Positions 1 to 12,920 are shown, counted from the stretch's first letter. The stretch is DNA of 64,000 nucleotides from Theobroma cacao (GCF_000208745.1 NC_030856.1:2277659-2341658); one strand, 5' to 3'. Notes: generated by a model not told the origin, from the letters alone. A program made the numbers and translations.

Positions 1-3000
1 AAAATCTCTCTCTGGCTACAAACTTGATAGGACCAAAGGATTAGAATACCGATATCAACCAACCAATTTACTAGATAATGGATGCATATATGGACAAATA
101 TATTTATAAATATTGATAAAAAAAGTGTAAAAATGATGAAAATATACAGTAAATGTTAGAAATTTAGAATCAAATTTAGCATATGTTTATACATATTTTA
201 GAATTATAGTATAAAAATTATATCATACTAATTAACTCTACACATAGTATATTGTTAAATATTTATAGGGTAAAAAAAAATCTCTATTATATTATAATTT
301 ATATTATAAATATGGAAATAAATTGAAGCTAATTTGTGAAATATTGATTTCCAAACCCAAATATTAAAAGCCGAACCGATTAATAATACCTAATACCATA
401 TTGAATTCTAATTAATTGAAAATATTTGGCTTCATGTTTATGCACCTAAACATAATAATATCTTCTTAGTAAGATTTCAAGATATTGAATCTTTATAAAC
501 CTATTGAAAATAGAATAAAAATCAACAAGCGTCATTTGAATTACTTTAATGAAGCATAATGTAACAACTCAAGTTCAAGTATTCGTCTAGCAACTAAGCC
601 ACGTGGTCCTCAAGTTGCTAATAATAATGGATTTGAATTGTTATATAGGTTTTAACAATCATATTCACATAAGATGTAGGCAATGGAGTATCACAATCCC
701 ACTCATTGAAATCCTTGATGTTCTTATTAAGGCATTCGCAAGACCAAGATCCCCCACGTCAAACTGGTGTAAGCTCTGATGCTATTTATAACAACCTAAA
801 TCTAAGCACTAACCCAACAACCTTTTAGGCTTCAGTCGCATGATTCTTAAAAGCTCAAGTTCTAGTAGTAATAGACGTGGCTTTTTATATAAGTGTTAAT
901 AATCACATTCAAATAAGATGTGAGATGTGGGGTATCACACATAAATACTCCTAAAGAAATATTATCAACATTTTCTATTATTTAGATCATTTTGATGAAA
1001 ATATTTTCCATCATCATTGGTGAAGTTATTTGGGTGTTAAAATGATAAATAGGAGTTGATTACAAAATAATGAGGCCATTAGGTTTTCACATTAAAATTA
1101 AGAATGGAAATGAAAATGAGCAAAATTAATAATAATATTTTTCAGTGCATTTAACCACATATTATAAAGAAAGTAAGTTTCAATTTTGAAAAAATTTCTA
1201 TCTCATCATTGTTTTATCATAACATTATAAAAATATCGATATTTATCAATTATGTAAAACATTCAAAACTTATATTTATAAATGTGTATTCATTAAATGA
1301 CGATCTTTGAAATATTTTTTGTTATAATTATTAGTAAGATTTATTCAATTTATAAATAAAAATATTAATTGCATTAAATGATTTCATTAAAAAGTATGTT
1401 TTAAAATTTTAACAGTATTCAATAATTTAAATATTAATATTTTAAATTAATTTTTTTAAAATTAAATATTTTTATTTTTATTTTTTTAATATTTTAAATT
1501 AAATATGAATATTCTTCAAACTTATTATCCCAAGTTTAATATAAGAAAAGTTTTTTTATTCTTTAGGAAATGTCTTACGCCGCTGTATGTTCAGGGACTC
1601 GATTTCCTCTTGATAACGCTTTTGTCATTTGGAACAATTAAGCCCTTTTGTACGTATACTACTCATTTTATCTTCATAGCTTGACTTTTTATGTCACTAT
1701 AAGTCTTTTATCTACAAGATTCAAGACTTATTATGAAATATAAATTTTTAAAATTAAAAAATTTCTACTTTTAAAAAAAAATTAATTATAATTGGTATGG
1801 TTGGTCATTTAATGGCTTTCATGTAGCGCATTACTTATTGGAAATAGAAAATATCTTTTCAAATGTAAAACCATAGAAGAAAAGGATGAACATTTACTGA
1901 ACATCTCTTTATTGTTTTTTAAACTGTTTCTTTTCTTGGTGATATGCTTTTTCTCTTTCATTCCTGCCTTATTTTTGCTAAAACCTTTGCTTTGCGTCAA
2001 ACACCTCCTTTTATTTACTCATTAAGAAGGTGGATTTGATCATCTTATTTTTGCCCTTTTAATAGTTACTTACTCACTATTATTGATCATCTTATTTATT
2101 GATCCTTTATTATTGTCATTTTCTGTAATTTTCTCATCTACTTGGTTGGTTGGTTTAATGATTTTCATGGAAAAACACTTGCACTAATTATTTTCTCTTT
2201 GGGATTAAATTTTATGATCAAATTATGCCCTCAAGGGATTCAAAATTTAATTACAAAATATAAAAAGGTTCAAGATTCAAATTAATATTTTTCTAAATTT
2301 TTCCTCCCTCCTAATGTATTGAAAGAAGTACAGATAAAAAATGCATCCAAAGAAATAACTAATTTAGATTATTTAAGACAAATATTTTATTTGACTAAAG
2401 AAAATAAGGCGTTATTTTCAAAAATTTTATAATAATTGTCTCTAAATTTTTTATTGTCCTCTGTAAGGGCCTACAATTATTTGATAGTTCTAGGGACCTA
2501 GATTATTCACACAAATTATGGAAAAATTCTCCATCCATTAAATTAAATCTCCTGGCCAAAAACAAAACTTTATCCTTCAATAACCAGAAAATCAACTTTG
2601 CACTACAATAACCAGAAGCCTACTAACAAAAGGAACCGTTTATCCTTCTTCGGGTAGCAAAGACAATTGAATACAGAAACTCCAAGGCAGGAGAGAAAAT
2701 TTTAAATAAATGTTGTGATCCCTCTATTTTGTCATGTTACAATCATTTTTCCCTTGAGCACCATCTATTTCTCACCTTTAAATAGTATTATTCTTTCAAA
2801 CAAAAGAATACCATCAAAAACAGGAGCCACAGCCTTTTGGCCTTTAGATAAGTTGATGCTCCTCCCATCTTTTTCCTTTCTTCTTGTGGTGTATGAGGTG
2901 ATCTCTTATCCAAAACTGAAAAAGAAACATCAATAAAGATGCTGGGTAGTAAATAGTTGAAGCAAATAGGTGACGCTTTCTTTCCATTCTGATGCTGTCA

Positions 3001-3336
3001 CAGGTCCTAATTTGTACATCCTTTTCTTCTGGGTGAGTTGTCGTTAGTTACAGTAACGTGTAGAAGGGTCTAGTTCATTAATAAAATTGTTGATTTTCAA
3101 AAATATAAAATAAAAATATTTAAAGAGTATTATAGTTTTTTGTTTTGCTTTAAACTTTTTTATTTTTAATTAATTAAAAAGATGAAAATTGACAGTTTCT
3201 TTATAGCTTTTGTTAATGCGACAAGACATTATATTGATACCTCCAAGTATGAATAATTGACGTGATCTCTCTATTATTGTCCTTTATATTTGTTATTTCC
3301 CTTTTATGTACATTTAATGGCTTTCATCAAAAAATA
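1..3336. repeat. Tandem non-coding unit, copy A1
   Basis: The first 100 bases recur almost unchanged at 3337 and again at about 9590, and homologous blocks follow in the same order (for example 540-960 with 5030-5340, 1000-2060 with 6000-7100, 2800-3336 with 9080-9590). This makes the start of the window a direct tandem array of a unit of about 3.3 kb. No convincing protein is encoded; the small open frames are not conserved in a coding manner. Parts resemble sequence at 22200-22400, and through copy A2 the array is linked to DNA flanking the CNL genes. A1 is the simplest copy and serves as the unoccupied reference for the insertions in A2. Confidence 0.75.
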
Positions 3337-3611
3337 TCTCTCTAGCTACAAACTGTTTAGGACCAAAGGATTAGAATACCGATATCAACCAACCAATTTA
3401 CTAGATAATGGTTGCATATATGGACAAATATATTCATAAATATCGATAAAAAAATGCATAAAAATGATGAAAATATATAGTAAATGCTAGAAATTTAGAA
3501 TGAAATTCAGCATATATTTATGCATATTTTAGAGTTATAATATAAAAATTATATCATACTAATTAACTCTACACATAATATATTATTAAATATTTATAAG
3601 GTAAAAAAAAA

Positions 3612-4758
3612 GAAAATTTCTGAAGAATAACCCTCCTTGATAAGAGCATTTAAAAAATAATCATTAAAATAAATTTAACTGTTTTTAACCATATTTAGCC
3701 ATGATTTGATAAAAATACCCTTGAAACTATTTCAAATAAATTAAACCATTCATCACAATTTTTTTCCATTTCTGCTTCCGATTTCTCTCTCTCACCATCA
3801 AGCTCTCTCTAATTTTATCGATTTCTCTTTTCGGCATTCATCTACTATACTCTTAATTACTCTCTCTCACACTTTTAAATTTTTCTCTCCTACGCTTTCA
3901 AGACACCAAGTGACGATTTTAATGTGCTTGGAGTAGGTGGCTATTTGAAAATTTTGATTTTTAAATATTTTAGATAAAACTAAAACAGTAAAAATTATCA
4001 CAGATGTTTGAAATAGCTTTTAAATGGATCAATTCGAGGACCTAGACATGAATATACTTAAGAATTTGAAAATTATAAACTTAGGTTTTTAAAGGAATTT
4101 TTTTATTTTTAGTCAAAATAGGTGTTTTAGATAAGAAAATTTATGTTTTGATTTATGAAATATGTTAGAAACACTTTAATCGGTACCAAATTGTTAAAAA
4201 AACAAAAAAAAAATGAAAAGAGTTTAGAGGATTTGAAGTTTTAGTTTGTAAGTAACAACAACATTTTAAGCATTACAGTATAACAAAATGTTTTTGAACA
4301 TAGAGTGTAATAATAATATTTTTTTAACATGCGGTCAAACTATAACATTTTTTTCAACATGGCGTGTAACAACTTTTTTTAACCATGACATATAACATGT
4401 TTTTGCATATGGCATGTATCAACAATAATTATTTTTTCAACATTGCGTGTAACAACCTTTTTTAACCATAACCTATAATATATTTTTGTATATGGCGTGT
4501 AACAACCTTTTTTAACCATGACGTGTAACATGTTTTTGTACATGACATGTAACAACAATAATTTTTTTTTCAACATGGCATGTAACAACTTTTTTTAATT
4601 ATGACGTGTAACATAATTTTGTACGTGGTGTGTAATATCATGGGGTGCAGTTTCATTAATGGTGATTTTATCCAATTTGGATAAAAACAGTTAAAATTAT
4701 AAAGAAGGTTATTTTTGAAAATATTTTATCTTTAAGGGTTATTTTCAAAAATACCCCC
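3612..4758. mobile_element. Non-autonomous DNA transposon with long inverted ends (Mutator-like?)
   Basis: The sequence is absent from copy A1, where the run of A at about 270-280 continues directly into the downstream flank. The two ends are imperfect inverted repeats of roughly 80-100 bp: the left end has AATAACCCT followed by TTTAACTGTTTTTA, and the reverse complement of the right end has the same two blocks in the same order. The insertion lies in a poly(A) run (nine A on the left, seven on the right), so the target duplication cannot be measured. Long inverted ends suggest a Mutator-like element, but that is inference. It contains a minisatellite (4250-4640) and no transposase. A CT-rich stretch at 3760-3900 could be a captured gene leader. 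Confidence 0.6.
4250..4640. repeat. Degenerate minisatellite inside the long-TIR element
   Basis: A motif reading roughly CATGRCRTGTAACAAC followed by a T-rich run and AACCATGACRT recurs about nine times, alternating with a variant ending in GTTTTTGTAYATG. This gives a higher-order pattern of two alternating half-units. The minus-strand open frame at 4379-4588 is only a translation of this array (His-Val-Met-Lys rich) and is not a gene. Confidence 0.7.
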
Positions 4759-5483
4759 AAAAAAATCTGTATTATATTATAATTTATATCATAATATAGA
4801 AATAAATTGAAGCTAATTTGTGAAATATTGATTTCCAAAGCCAAATATTAAAAGCCGAACAGATTAATAATACCTAATACCATATTGAATTCTAATTAAT
4901 GGAAAATATTTGGCTTCATGTTTATACTCCGAAACATAATAATGTCTTCTTTGTAAGATTTCAAGATATTGAATCTTTATAAACCTATTGAAAATAGAAA
5001 AAAATCAACAAGCTTCATTTAAATTACTTTAATGAAGTATAATGTAACAACTTAAGTCCAAGCATTAGCCCAACAACTAAACCACATAGCCCTCAAGTTG
5101 CTAGTAATAATGGATTTAAATTGTTTTATATGAGATTGAACTAGTATAGGCTTTGATATTATTTGTAACAATCCAAGTCCAAGCACTAGCCTAGTAACTT
5201 TTCAAGCCTGAATCACATGGTTCTTAAAAGCTCAAGTTACTAGTAGTAATAGACTTGACTTATTATTAGGTCTTAACAATCACATTTAAATAAGATGTGG
5301 GATGTGTGGTATCACACATAAATACTCTTAAAGAAAAATTATCATGATTCAAAAAGCAATTAAGGGTCTGTTTGGTAATAAGAAAATAACTTGTTGGGAG
5401 AAAAATTTTTTTGTGTAAAATATTTTATAGGAGAATCTAATATTTCATATTGTTTGGATAAGTTGTTAAAAACATTTTCTATT

Positions 5484-5978
5484 GGGTAAAATACCTTGGC
5501 CCCCCTAAATTTTGTTTGAAATTATACAGAGATTTATTAGTTTTCGAAATGGACATTCTACCCTAAGACAACAAACACCGCTAACAGAAATAATGAAAAG
5601 ACTAAAATATCTTTTTTTTTTTAAATAAAAAAATAGGGAGCCTCGGTGCTCCCCTTGGGGAGCTTGATTGGGGGCTCTTTAAGCACTGGTGCTCCATTCG
5701 GGAGCCTGATTTGGGGCTCCCCCGGTGCTCCCCAATGGGGAGCTATTTTTTTTTATTAATAAAAAATAATAAAATTATATAATTGTAATTATAAGAATTA
5801 ATCAAGTGTAAAATTATCTTTCTACCCTTCCTACGTTAGCATGTTGACGAAAATACTAACTGTTAGACCTACGTGTTTAGCAAAAAATATTTTTTTGAGA
5901 CAGAGTGTCTATTTTGAAAACTAATGGACCTTTATGTAATTTCGATCAAAACTTAGGGGGGTTAGGGTATTTTATTCT
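5484..5978. mobile_element. MULE-type MITE with 9-bp target duplication
   Basis: The element begins GGGTAAAATACC, and the reverse complement of its end reads nearly the same (AATAAAATACCC), with inverted similarity continuing for about 70 bp. It is flanked by the 9-bp direct repeat TTTTCTATT (5475-5483 and 5979-5987). The empty site is visible in copy A1 near 970-985, where this 9-mer occurs once. Long inverted ends with a 9-bp duplication are the hallmark of Mutator-like elements. At 495 bp it has no transposase and must depend on an autonomous relative. The centre holds a GC-rich hairpin cluster. Confidence 0.88.
5636..5747. repeat. GC-rich hairpin cluster inside the MULE MITE
   Basis: Within very AT-rich DNA this stretch repeats GGGAGC and GCTCCCC words on both strands, for example GGTGCTCCCC followed by GGGGAGC, giving several possible nested stem-loops. 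Six or more such words occur in 110 bp. Confidence 0.7.
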
Positions 5979-8900
5979 TTTTCTATTATTTGGATCACCT
6001 TGATGAAAATATTTTCCACCATCATTGGTGGAGTTATTTGGGTGTTAAAATGATAAATAGGAGTTGATTACAAAACAATAAGGCCATTAGGTTTTCACAG
6101 TAAAATTAAGAATGGAAATGAAAATGGAAAAAATTAATAATGATATTTTCCAATGCATTTAACCACATATTATAATAAAGGTAAGCTTCAATTTTCAAAA
6201 AAACTTCTATCTCATCATTTTTTTACCATAACATTATAAAAATATCAATATTTATCAATTATATAAAACATCCAAAACCTTTATTTATAAATGTGTATTA
6301 ATTAAATGACGATTTTTGAAATATATTTTGTTATAATTATTAGTAAGACTTATTCAATTTATAAATAAAAATATTAATTGTTTTGAATGATTTCATTAAA
6401 AAAAATATTTTTTAAATTTGAATTGTATTGAATAATTTAAATTTTAATATTTTAAAATAAAATTTTTAATTAAATATTGATTTTTTTATTTTTTTAATAT
6501 TTTAAATTAAATATTAATATTCATTAAATTTGTGTGCTAAGTTTAGTATAAAAGCAGTTTTTTTGTTCTCCGGGAAATGTCTTATGCCTCTGTTTGTTTA
6601 AGGGCTCGATTTCCCCTTGATAACGCTTTATCATTTGGAGTAGTTAAGCCCTTTTGTAAGTGTACTACTCCTTTTATCTTCATAGCTTAACTTCTTATGT
6701 CACTAAAAGTTTTTTGTTTACAAGATTCAAGACTTATTACGACATGCAAGCTTTCAGAATTAAAAAAAATTTCTAATTTCAAAATAAAAATTAATTATAA
6801 TTGGTATGATTGGTCAATTAATGGCTTTCATGTAGCGCATTACTTATTGGAAATAGAAAATATCTTTCCAAATGTAAAACCATAGAAGAAAAAGATGAAC
6901 ATTTATAAAACATCTCTTTATTGTTTTTTAAACTCTTTCTTTTCTTGGTGGTATGCTTTTTCTCTGTCATTCCTGCCTTATATTTGCTTAACCCTTTGCT
7001 TTGCTTCAAACACCTCCTTTTATTTACTCATTAAGAAGGTGGATTTGATCATCTTATTTTTGCCCTTTTAATAGTTACTTACTCACTATTGATGTGATGA
7101 AAAGACGAGAAAAAATGACAGTTTCTTCACAGCTTTTGTTAAAAAGACATAATGCGTTCATACTTAAATAAACTAATTACACCTTTATTATTGTCGCTTT
7201 CTGTAATTTTCTCTTCTACTTGGTTGGTTGGTTTAATGGATTTCATGTAAAAATACTTGCACTATTTATTTTATTTTTGGGATTAAATTTTATGATCAAA
7301 TTATGCCCCAAGGGACTCAAAATTAAATGACAAAATTATTTGATAGTTCTATGGACATAGTACCTAGATTTTTCAGACAAATTAAGGCAGAATTCCCCAG
7401 CCCTTAAATTAAATCTCCCGGCCAAAAACAAAATAAAACTCTACAAAATCCATGTTTGAGAATCGTCATAGCTCCTCCTTCCTATGTTGCGTGGACTATC
7501 TCTTGATCATAGTTTGCTTATCCATGTTTGAGAATGGCTAAGGATGTTAGTACTAATTGGTAAGAGACAAATACAAGTTTTTAGCTCTCAGCTTCACACA
7601 AATGCCATGGGTGGAGTGTAACTGTATCAAATCAAAAGAGTTAATTTTGACATACAAAATAATTCAGTGCCAATTTTACATGTAAAGTATGTAGATGTAT
7701 ACTCAATTGCAAAAACCAAGAGCCATAGAAGAAAATGATGCACATATATACCAAGAAAATCCGAAGTTTCAGGAGCCAAGGCTAAGCTTCTATATATTTT
7801 GATAAAAGAAAACTCAAGTAGAAATCAAGTTTGCATTAAAATGATCAGAAGCCCACTAGCAGAGGGAATTAAGAAACAACAGATAATTCTTCTTTTGGCA
7901 GCAAAAACACTTAATACAGACACTTCATAAAGGTGGGAGCAGCTTTTTGCTTTGTTCCTTTGGTCTATGAGCTGATAGTCTTGATTATCTCTAATCCAAA
8001 ATTGACAAAGAATTAAATCCAACGCGGTTTGAGGTGGTGGGTAGTAAATGGGTGCAGCTTTCTTTCTATTCTGACGCTGTCGCTGGTCCTTTCTACATCC
8101 TTTTCTTCTCATGTATAAGGGTCCAGTTCATTAATAAAATTTGTTGATCACAAACCAATAACACACTTGAATACAGAAACTCCAAGGCAGGATAGAAATT
8201 TTCGAATAATTGATGCTGATCTTTCTATTTTTGTTCTTTATATTTTGGACCATTACTTTTCAACCTACTTGATTGGCTGTTTAAATGGCTTTCATGAAAA
8301 ACTATCTTTACACCATAAAAATAGAAATAAATTGAACAAATTTGTAATATATTAATTTTCAATGACACCAAATATTAAAAACTTTGAACCGATTAATAAT
8401 ACCAAGTACCCATATTGAATTCTAACAATTGAAAAATTAGTTTCATGTTTATGCTCTAAACATAATAGTATCTTCTCCATAAGATTTTAAGATATTAAAC
8501 GTTTATAGACCAATTGAAAATAGAAAAAAGATCAAGCAACTTCCTTTGATTTATCTTAATAAAGCATAAATTTCTCCTAAAAAAAATTTACTCTGATTCA
8601 AAAAGCAATTAAGTTTACACCTTTAACTATTTTTTTCTTGTGCTCTTACAAAATTTGTGAAGAAAACTAATTTGTCATTATCAAAATTGTTAGATTCTTC
8701 ACGGCTTTTACTAATGTGACATGACATCATTGATGCAATTTTAAATTATTAATTCTTCTAATTTTATTACTATTTCAATTATTTTTCAGCATTTATTTCT
8801 TACCAACTTACTTGGTTGGCAGGTTTACCTGGAAAAAGCACATGACTCTTAAGAGTAAAACTACTATTATTACAAACACTTCCTTTTTTTCATGGAAAAA

Positions 8901-9589
8901 CACTCGCACTATTTATTTTGTTTTTGGAATTAAATTCTGTTATCAAATATTTATGCCCCCAAGGGATTCAAAATTTAAGGACAAAATATGAAAAGGTTCA
9001 AGATTCAATCTAAATTTTTTTCCTCCCTTGAATTATCCTATTGTATTGAAAGAAGTACAAAATCCATGATTGAGAATACCATAAAAATTGGGGCCACGGC
9101 CGACCTTTCGGCCTTTAGATAGTTGATGCTCCTCCCATCTTTTTCCCCTGCTCTTGTGGTCTATGAGGTGATCCCTTATCCAAAACTGACTAAGAAACAT
9201 CAATTAAGCTGGTGGGTAGAAAATAGGTGTAGCTTTCTTTCCATGCTGACGCTGTCGCAGGTCCTCATTTGTATATCCTTTTCTTCTGAGTGCTCATTAG
9301 TCACAGCATCGTGTAGAAGGATCCAGTTCATTAATAAAATTGTTGATTTTCAAAAATATAAAAGCAAAAAAATTTAAAGAGTATCATAGCTTTTTATTTT
9401 GCTTCAAACTTTTTTTTAATTTTTTTTATTAATTAAGAAGATTAAGATTGACAGTTTTTTTGAAGTTTTTGTTAATGCGACATGACATTGTATTGACACC
9501 TACAAATATGAATAATTGACGTGATCTCTCTATTATTGTCCTTTATATTCGTTATTTCCCTTTTATGTCCATTTAATAGCTTTCATGGA

Positions 9590-10000
9590 AAAATATCTCT
9601 CTAGCTACAAACTGGATAGAACCAAAGGATTAGAATACCGATATCAACCAACCAGTTTACTGGATAATAGATGCATATATGGACAAATATAAATATATTC
9701 ATAAATATCGATAAAAAATAGGTAAAAATGATGAAATATATAGTAAATGTTAGAAATTTAGAATGAAATTTGGCATATGTTTATACATATTTTAGAGTCA
9801 TAATATAAAAATAATATCATACTAATTAACTCTACACATCGTATATTATTAAATATTTATAGGGTCAAAAAATAAATAATCTATATTATGTTGAAATGTA
9901 TATCATAAATATTGAAATAAATTGAAACAAATTTGTGAAGAATTGATTTCAAAACCCAAATATTAAAAGCCCAATCAATTAATAATACTTAATGTATTGA
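9590..10000. repeat. Tandem non-coding unit, copy A3 (truncated)
   Basis: This copy starts with the same ATCTCTCTAGCTACAAACTGG-type block seen at 1 and 3337 and follows the unit for about 400 bp. It then switches to a block shared with 7444-7560. Nothing coding is visible. Confidence 0.65.
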
Positions 10001-10148
10001 AAGAATTACAAAATCCCTGATTGAGAATCGCCATAGATCCTCCTTCCTAAGTTGCATGGAATATCTCTTGATCATAGTTTGCTTATCCATGTTTGAGCAT
10101 GGCTAAGGATGTTAGTAGTAATCGTTTAAGCCAAAGAAATAGTGAATC

Positions 10149-10250
10149 AAAGGAAAGAGCCTAACTTCCCCTGCCTCGCTTTAAAGGAAAGAGCCTAACT
10201 TCCCCTGCCCCGCTTTAAAGGAAAGAGCCTAACTTCCCCTGCCCCGCTTT
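10149..10250. repeat. Perfect-period tandem repeat, 3 x 34 bp
   Basis: Three head-to-tail copies start at 10149, 10183 and 10217, each beginning AAAGGAAAGAGCC and ending with a C-rich CCCCTGCC(C/T)CGCTTT. They differ by only one base. There are too few units and no spacers for a CRISPR-like array; this is a young minisatellite. Confidence 0.9.
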
Positions 10251-10599
10251 TGTAGGATCAGGGGATGAACATAGATATTTGACAAGCTTCAATCAGTTGA
10301 AGCTAGATTCCAAATTCCATAGTCTCTGCAACATACAAATAGTTAGTGAAAGTTCAGATTTTTGCACTTGACATGATTCGGTATGGTTTAAAAGATTGTA
10401 TTGATGGGTCTGCTTCATTAGTTTTTCCCACGGTTTGTAACACAAAAGAAAAGGTATAGCAACGCCGCTTCATCTATCAAGAATATATTTATATAAAATT
10501 ATAAATAACATCTCATTAAATTAATTATAAGATCGTCACAGCAAAATCAAGCATGGAAAACCATGAGAAATTTGTTTCATCTCTGAATCAGACATGCAA

Positions 10600-11080
10600 G
10601 TAAACATAACTATGGTTGTGTGATTGTTCTGGGGATTGGTTGGTGTTTCGGTCACTGGCTTCTTCTTGGGTTGGTTGTGTGATTGTGTGATGTTTTCATC
10701 TGCTTTGGTTAGGAAGATTATTTTCCCAGGAAGAGTTCCGACGTCTCTAAGTGGTTCAGGTTTTGAATGATAGGCTTGTGCTCGTTGTTTGATGCTAGAG
10801 TTCAATGGCGAGCTTTTTCCTTATATATTGTTTTATGCCAACTGGTTGCTTTTGTGTTCAGTGGCAAGTTGTGTATATCCTTTTGATCTTTCCCATGCCA
10901 GTTTTTTTTATGCCAACCATTATTAGGTTTTTTTTTTATTTGGGGATGAGCTGATTTGAAGCTTGCTTTTTGAGTAAAGAATCATACATCAATTATTGAG
11001 TTAAATATGTGAGAATCATTATTAATTAATTTATTTTGAAAGATAATTAATTAGTTTTACATATAATTTTTATGAATATA
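10600..11080 (-). pseudogene. CNL 3'-end scrap (intron and UTR-like)
   Basis: The stretch from about 10915 (CCATTATTAG) to 11080 (TTTTTATGAATATATAC) follows the last intron of the large CNL gene (about 25335-25500) almost base for base, and 10590-10610 resembles 24650-24680 beyond that gene's stop. It is therefore the remains of the 3' part of another CNL copy. No coding exon is left. The 89-residue open frame at 10536-10805 overlaps this scrap and looks fortuitous. The adjoining 11085-11240 is less AT-rich and unrecognised. Confidence 0.55.
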
Positions 11081-11712
11081 TACCGGATTTGGTGCTTCTC
11101 AGTCAGATCCTCATGATCGAATCTGGCACTCCATGGTCATATTTGATCACGGGAAATGCCGATTTGGCACATCCTGGTGGTTAGATGGTGTGCTAGATCG
11201 GCATTTCATTACACTAGCCACATTTTCGGTGATTGGCCAACGGACAAAAAGAAAGGAGAAAGAGAACAAGAGAAAAAAAATTAAAATAAAAAAGTTGAAA
11301 AATTATTTATAAATTATAAACAATTAATATTTTAATATTTTAATCATAACAATGTTTAAATATAAATAAAATATGAAAATTTTAAAATATAAATGTTTAC
11401 CTTATTAAATTATTAATATATTAAATTTGTAAGGAAAGAATAAATAAAAAATTAAAAAAATGCAAATAAAGAAAAATAAAAATTATACTAATATTTTAAT
11501 AATAAATTATTAAAATTTTAAATTTTTAATGAAAATAAAAATAAAATGATTAAAAAGAAAAATTTTACTTATTTTTGTCTTTTGGTATAAATTTTACTAA
11601 ATTATGTAAAGGGTAATTTTGTTGTTTTATAAAATAAATCTTATTATAATAAAAAATTTAAATTTTTTAATTATATATTATAAAATTAATATTTTAAATT
11701 TGCTAGCGGTAT

Positions 11713-12820
11713 GGGCAAATCCTCCTTTTATTATTTAAAATTTTTTTATATTATATAAAAATTTACTATATTTTTTATATTTTTAATAACTCTTTAAAAA
11801 TATTTTTATTTAATAATTAATATAAATAAAAAAATAAAATTATCTATATACCTTACTTAATTTTAAAGTTTTTTTCTTTTAATTTATATTATTATTTATA
11901 TTTATATTTTTTATCTTTTTTATTTCTATTGTATTTGCTTATATATTTTAAGTTTATATAAATTTTCTTTTTCAAATTTCGATTAACCATCAACCATATT
12001 CTATTTTTTTCTTTTTTATTATGTTATATGTGGATTTTATCTTCTACTTATCATATTCTTCTTTTCACTGTTATGTGAATTTTATTTTTTATAATTTTAA
12101 TTTTTAAAATTTAATAAATTATTATGTAATTTTAAAATATAAGTTGTAGTATTGCACTGTTGGTTAAAATTTAATCCATGTATCATTTTTTTTATTAAAC
12201 CTGATTATGCAAGAGAAAATTTTCTTGAGTATATCTTTTTTATGTGATTTACGTTTTATATTTAGTTGAAAGCAAATTATCTTGAATATATAGTTTTTAA
12301 ACAATATTGATTATATAATAAGAAATTATTAATTTTGTATATCGTATTTAACCATTTATATTTTATACATTATAGTTTTATATTTAGTATTATAAATTTA
12401 AATAGAAAGAAAATAAGAATATTAGATATTAACTAGATTAATTTTTTTTTCAAAGTTTGATTAAAGTATAAGTCACTACAACATTTTTATTCTTTTATTG
12501 CAAAATTTTAGATGCATTTTTTCTTATGTAACTAAATTCATCATATTACTCTTGATACATTTTATTTAATTACACTATCTAAAGTGTAATCCCATAAAAA
12601 AATTAAGAAGAGAAAAGCTCACAAAATAAAAGCAGCCAACAGCCTAACAAAAAACAAACAAAAGCCCCTTGCCCTTTACGTGGTCAAATAGACTATATTT
12701 TTCACCTATGACTGCAATATTTTTTGTAGCCAAAGGTCAACAATGTTGTAGTGAGTAAGGTGAAAATAATTGACAAATTCTTTAAAAGAAAAGATTAAGT
12801 CATCCAAATGATTCTCATAC
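11713..12820 (+). mobile_element. hAT-like element, truncated copy 1
   Basis: The sequence runs parallel to 48070-48215 plus 51003-51740, and to 53260-53760, all starting near a degenerate CAGGGGCGGAYCC-type hAT terminus. Here the first bases read ATGGGCAAATCC. Near the 3' end lies the start of a transposase-like frame (S-K-V-K-I-I-D-K-F-F-K-R-K) that matches the better copy at 51681, but its ATG is ATA and a stop follows. A CACTA MITE is inserted exactly there. The right end is missing. Confidence 0.65.
12474..12753. mobile_element. CACTA (En/Spm-type) MITE, 280 bp
   Basis: The element begins CACTACAACA and ends TGTTGTAGTG, a perfect 10-bp inverted terminal repeat starting with the CACTA signature. 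It is flanked by the 3-bp direct repeat AGT (12471-12473 and 12754-12756), the duplication size typical of this superfamily. The empty site is seen in the related hAT copy around 51678-51690, where the two flanks are contiguous. It has no coding capacity. Confidence 0.92.
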
Positions 12821-12920
12821 ACTTAAGCACTGTATCAAATAAATAAAAATCAGTAATAGTGCAGAGAAGTAGTATAGCATATATCAAATAAACAACAATC
12901 AGTAATAGTGCAGAGCACTA

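Larger units (their letters stand above)
3337..9589. repeat. Tandem non-coding unit, copy A2 (enlarged by insertions)
   Basis: This is a second copy of the unit starting at base 1, grown to about 6.2 kb. Two clear transposon insertions (3612-4758 and 5484-5978) and an extra block (about 7440-9060) explain the length difference. The extra block includes 7585-7875, which is the same sequence as 35838-36140, the 5' flank of the large CNL gene. The array therefore contains CNL-flank DNA. The piece 7444-7560 recurs at about 10005-10115. No gene is supported inside. Confidence 0.7.

Noticed and set aside
4379..4588. 69-residue minus-strand frame
   Set aside because: It is the translation of the minisatellite in the long-TIR element.
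10149..10250. Three regular repeats as a CRISPR array
   Set aside because: The units are directly adjacent without unique spacers, and the genome is a plant nucleus.
10536..10805. 89-residue minus-strand open frame as a small gene
   Set aside because: It overlaps DNA that matches the non-coding 3' part of the CNL locus; no domain and no conserved counterpart frame at 24.6 kb.
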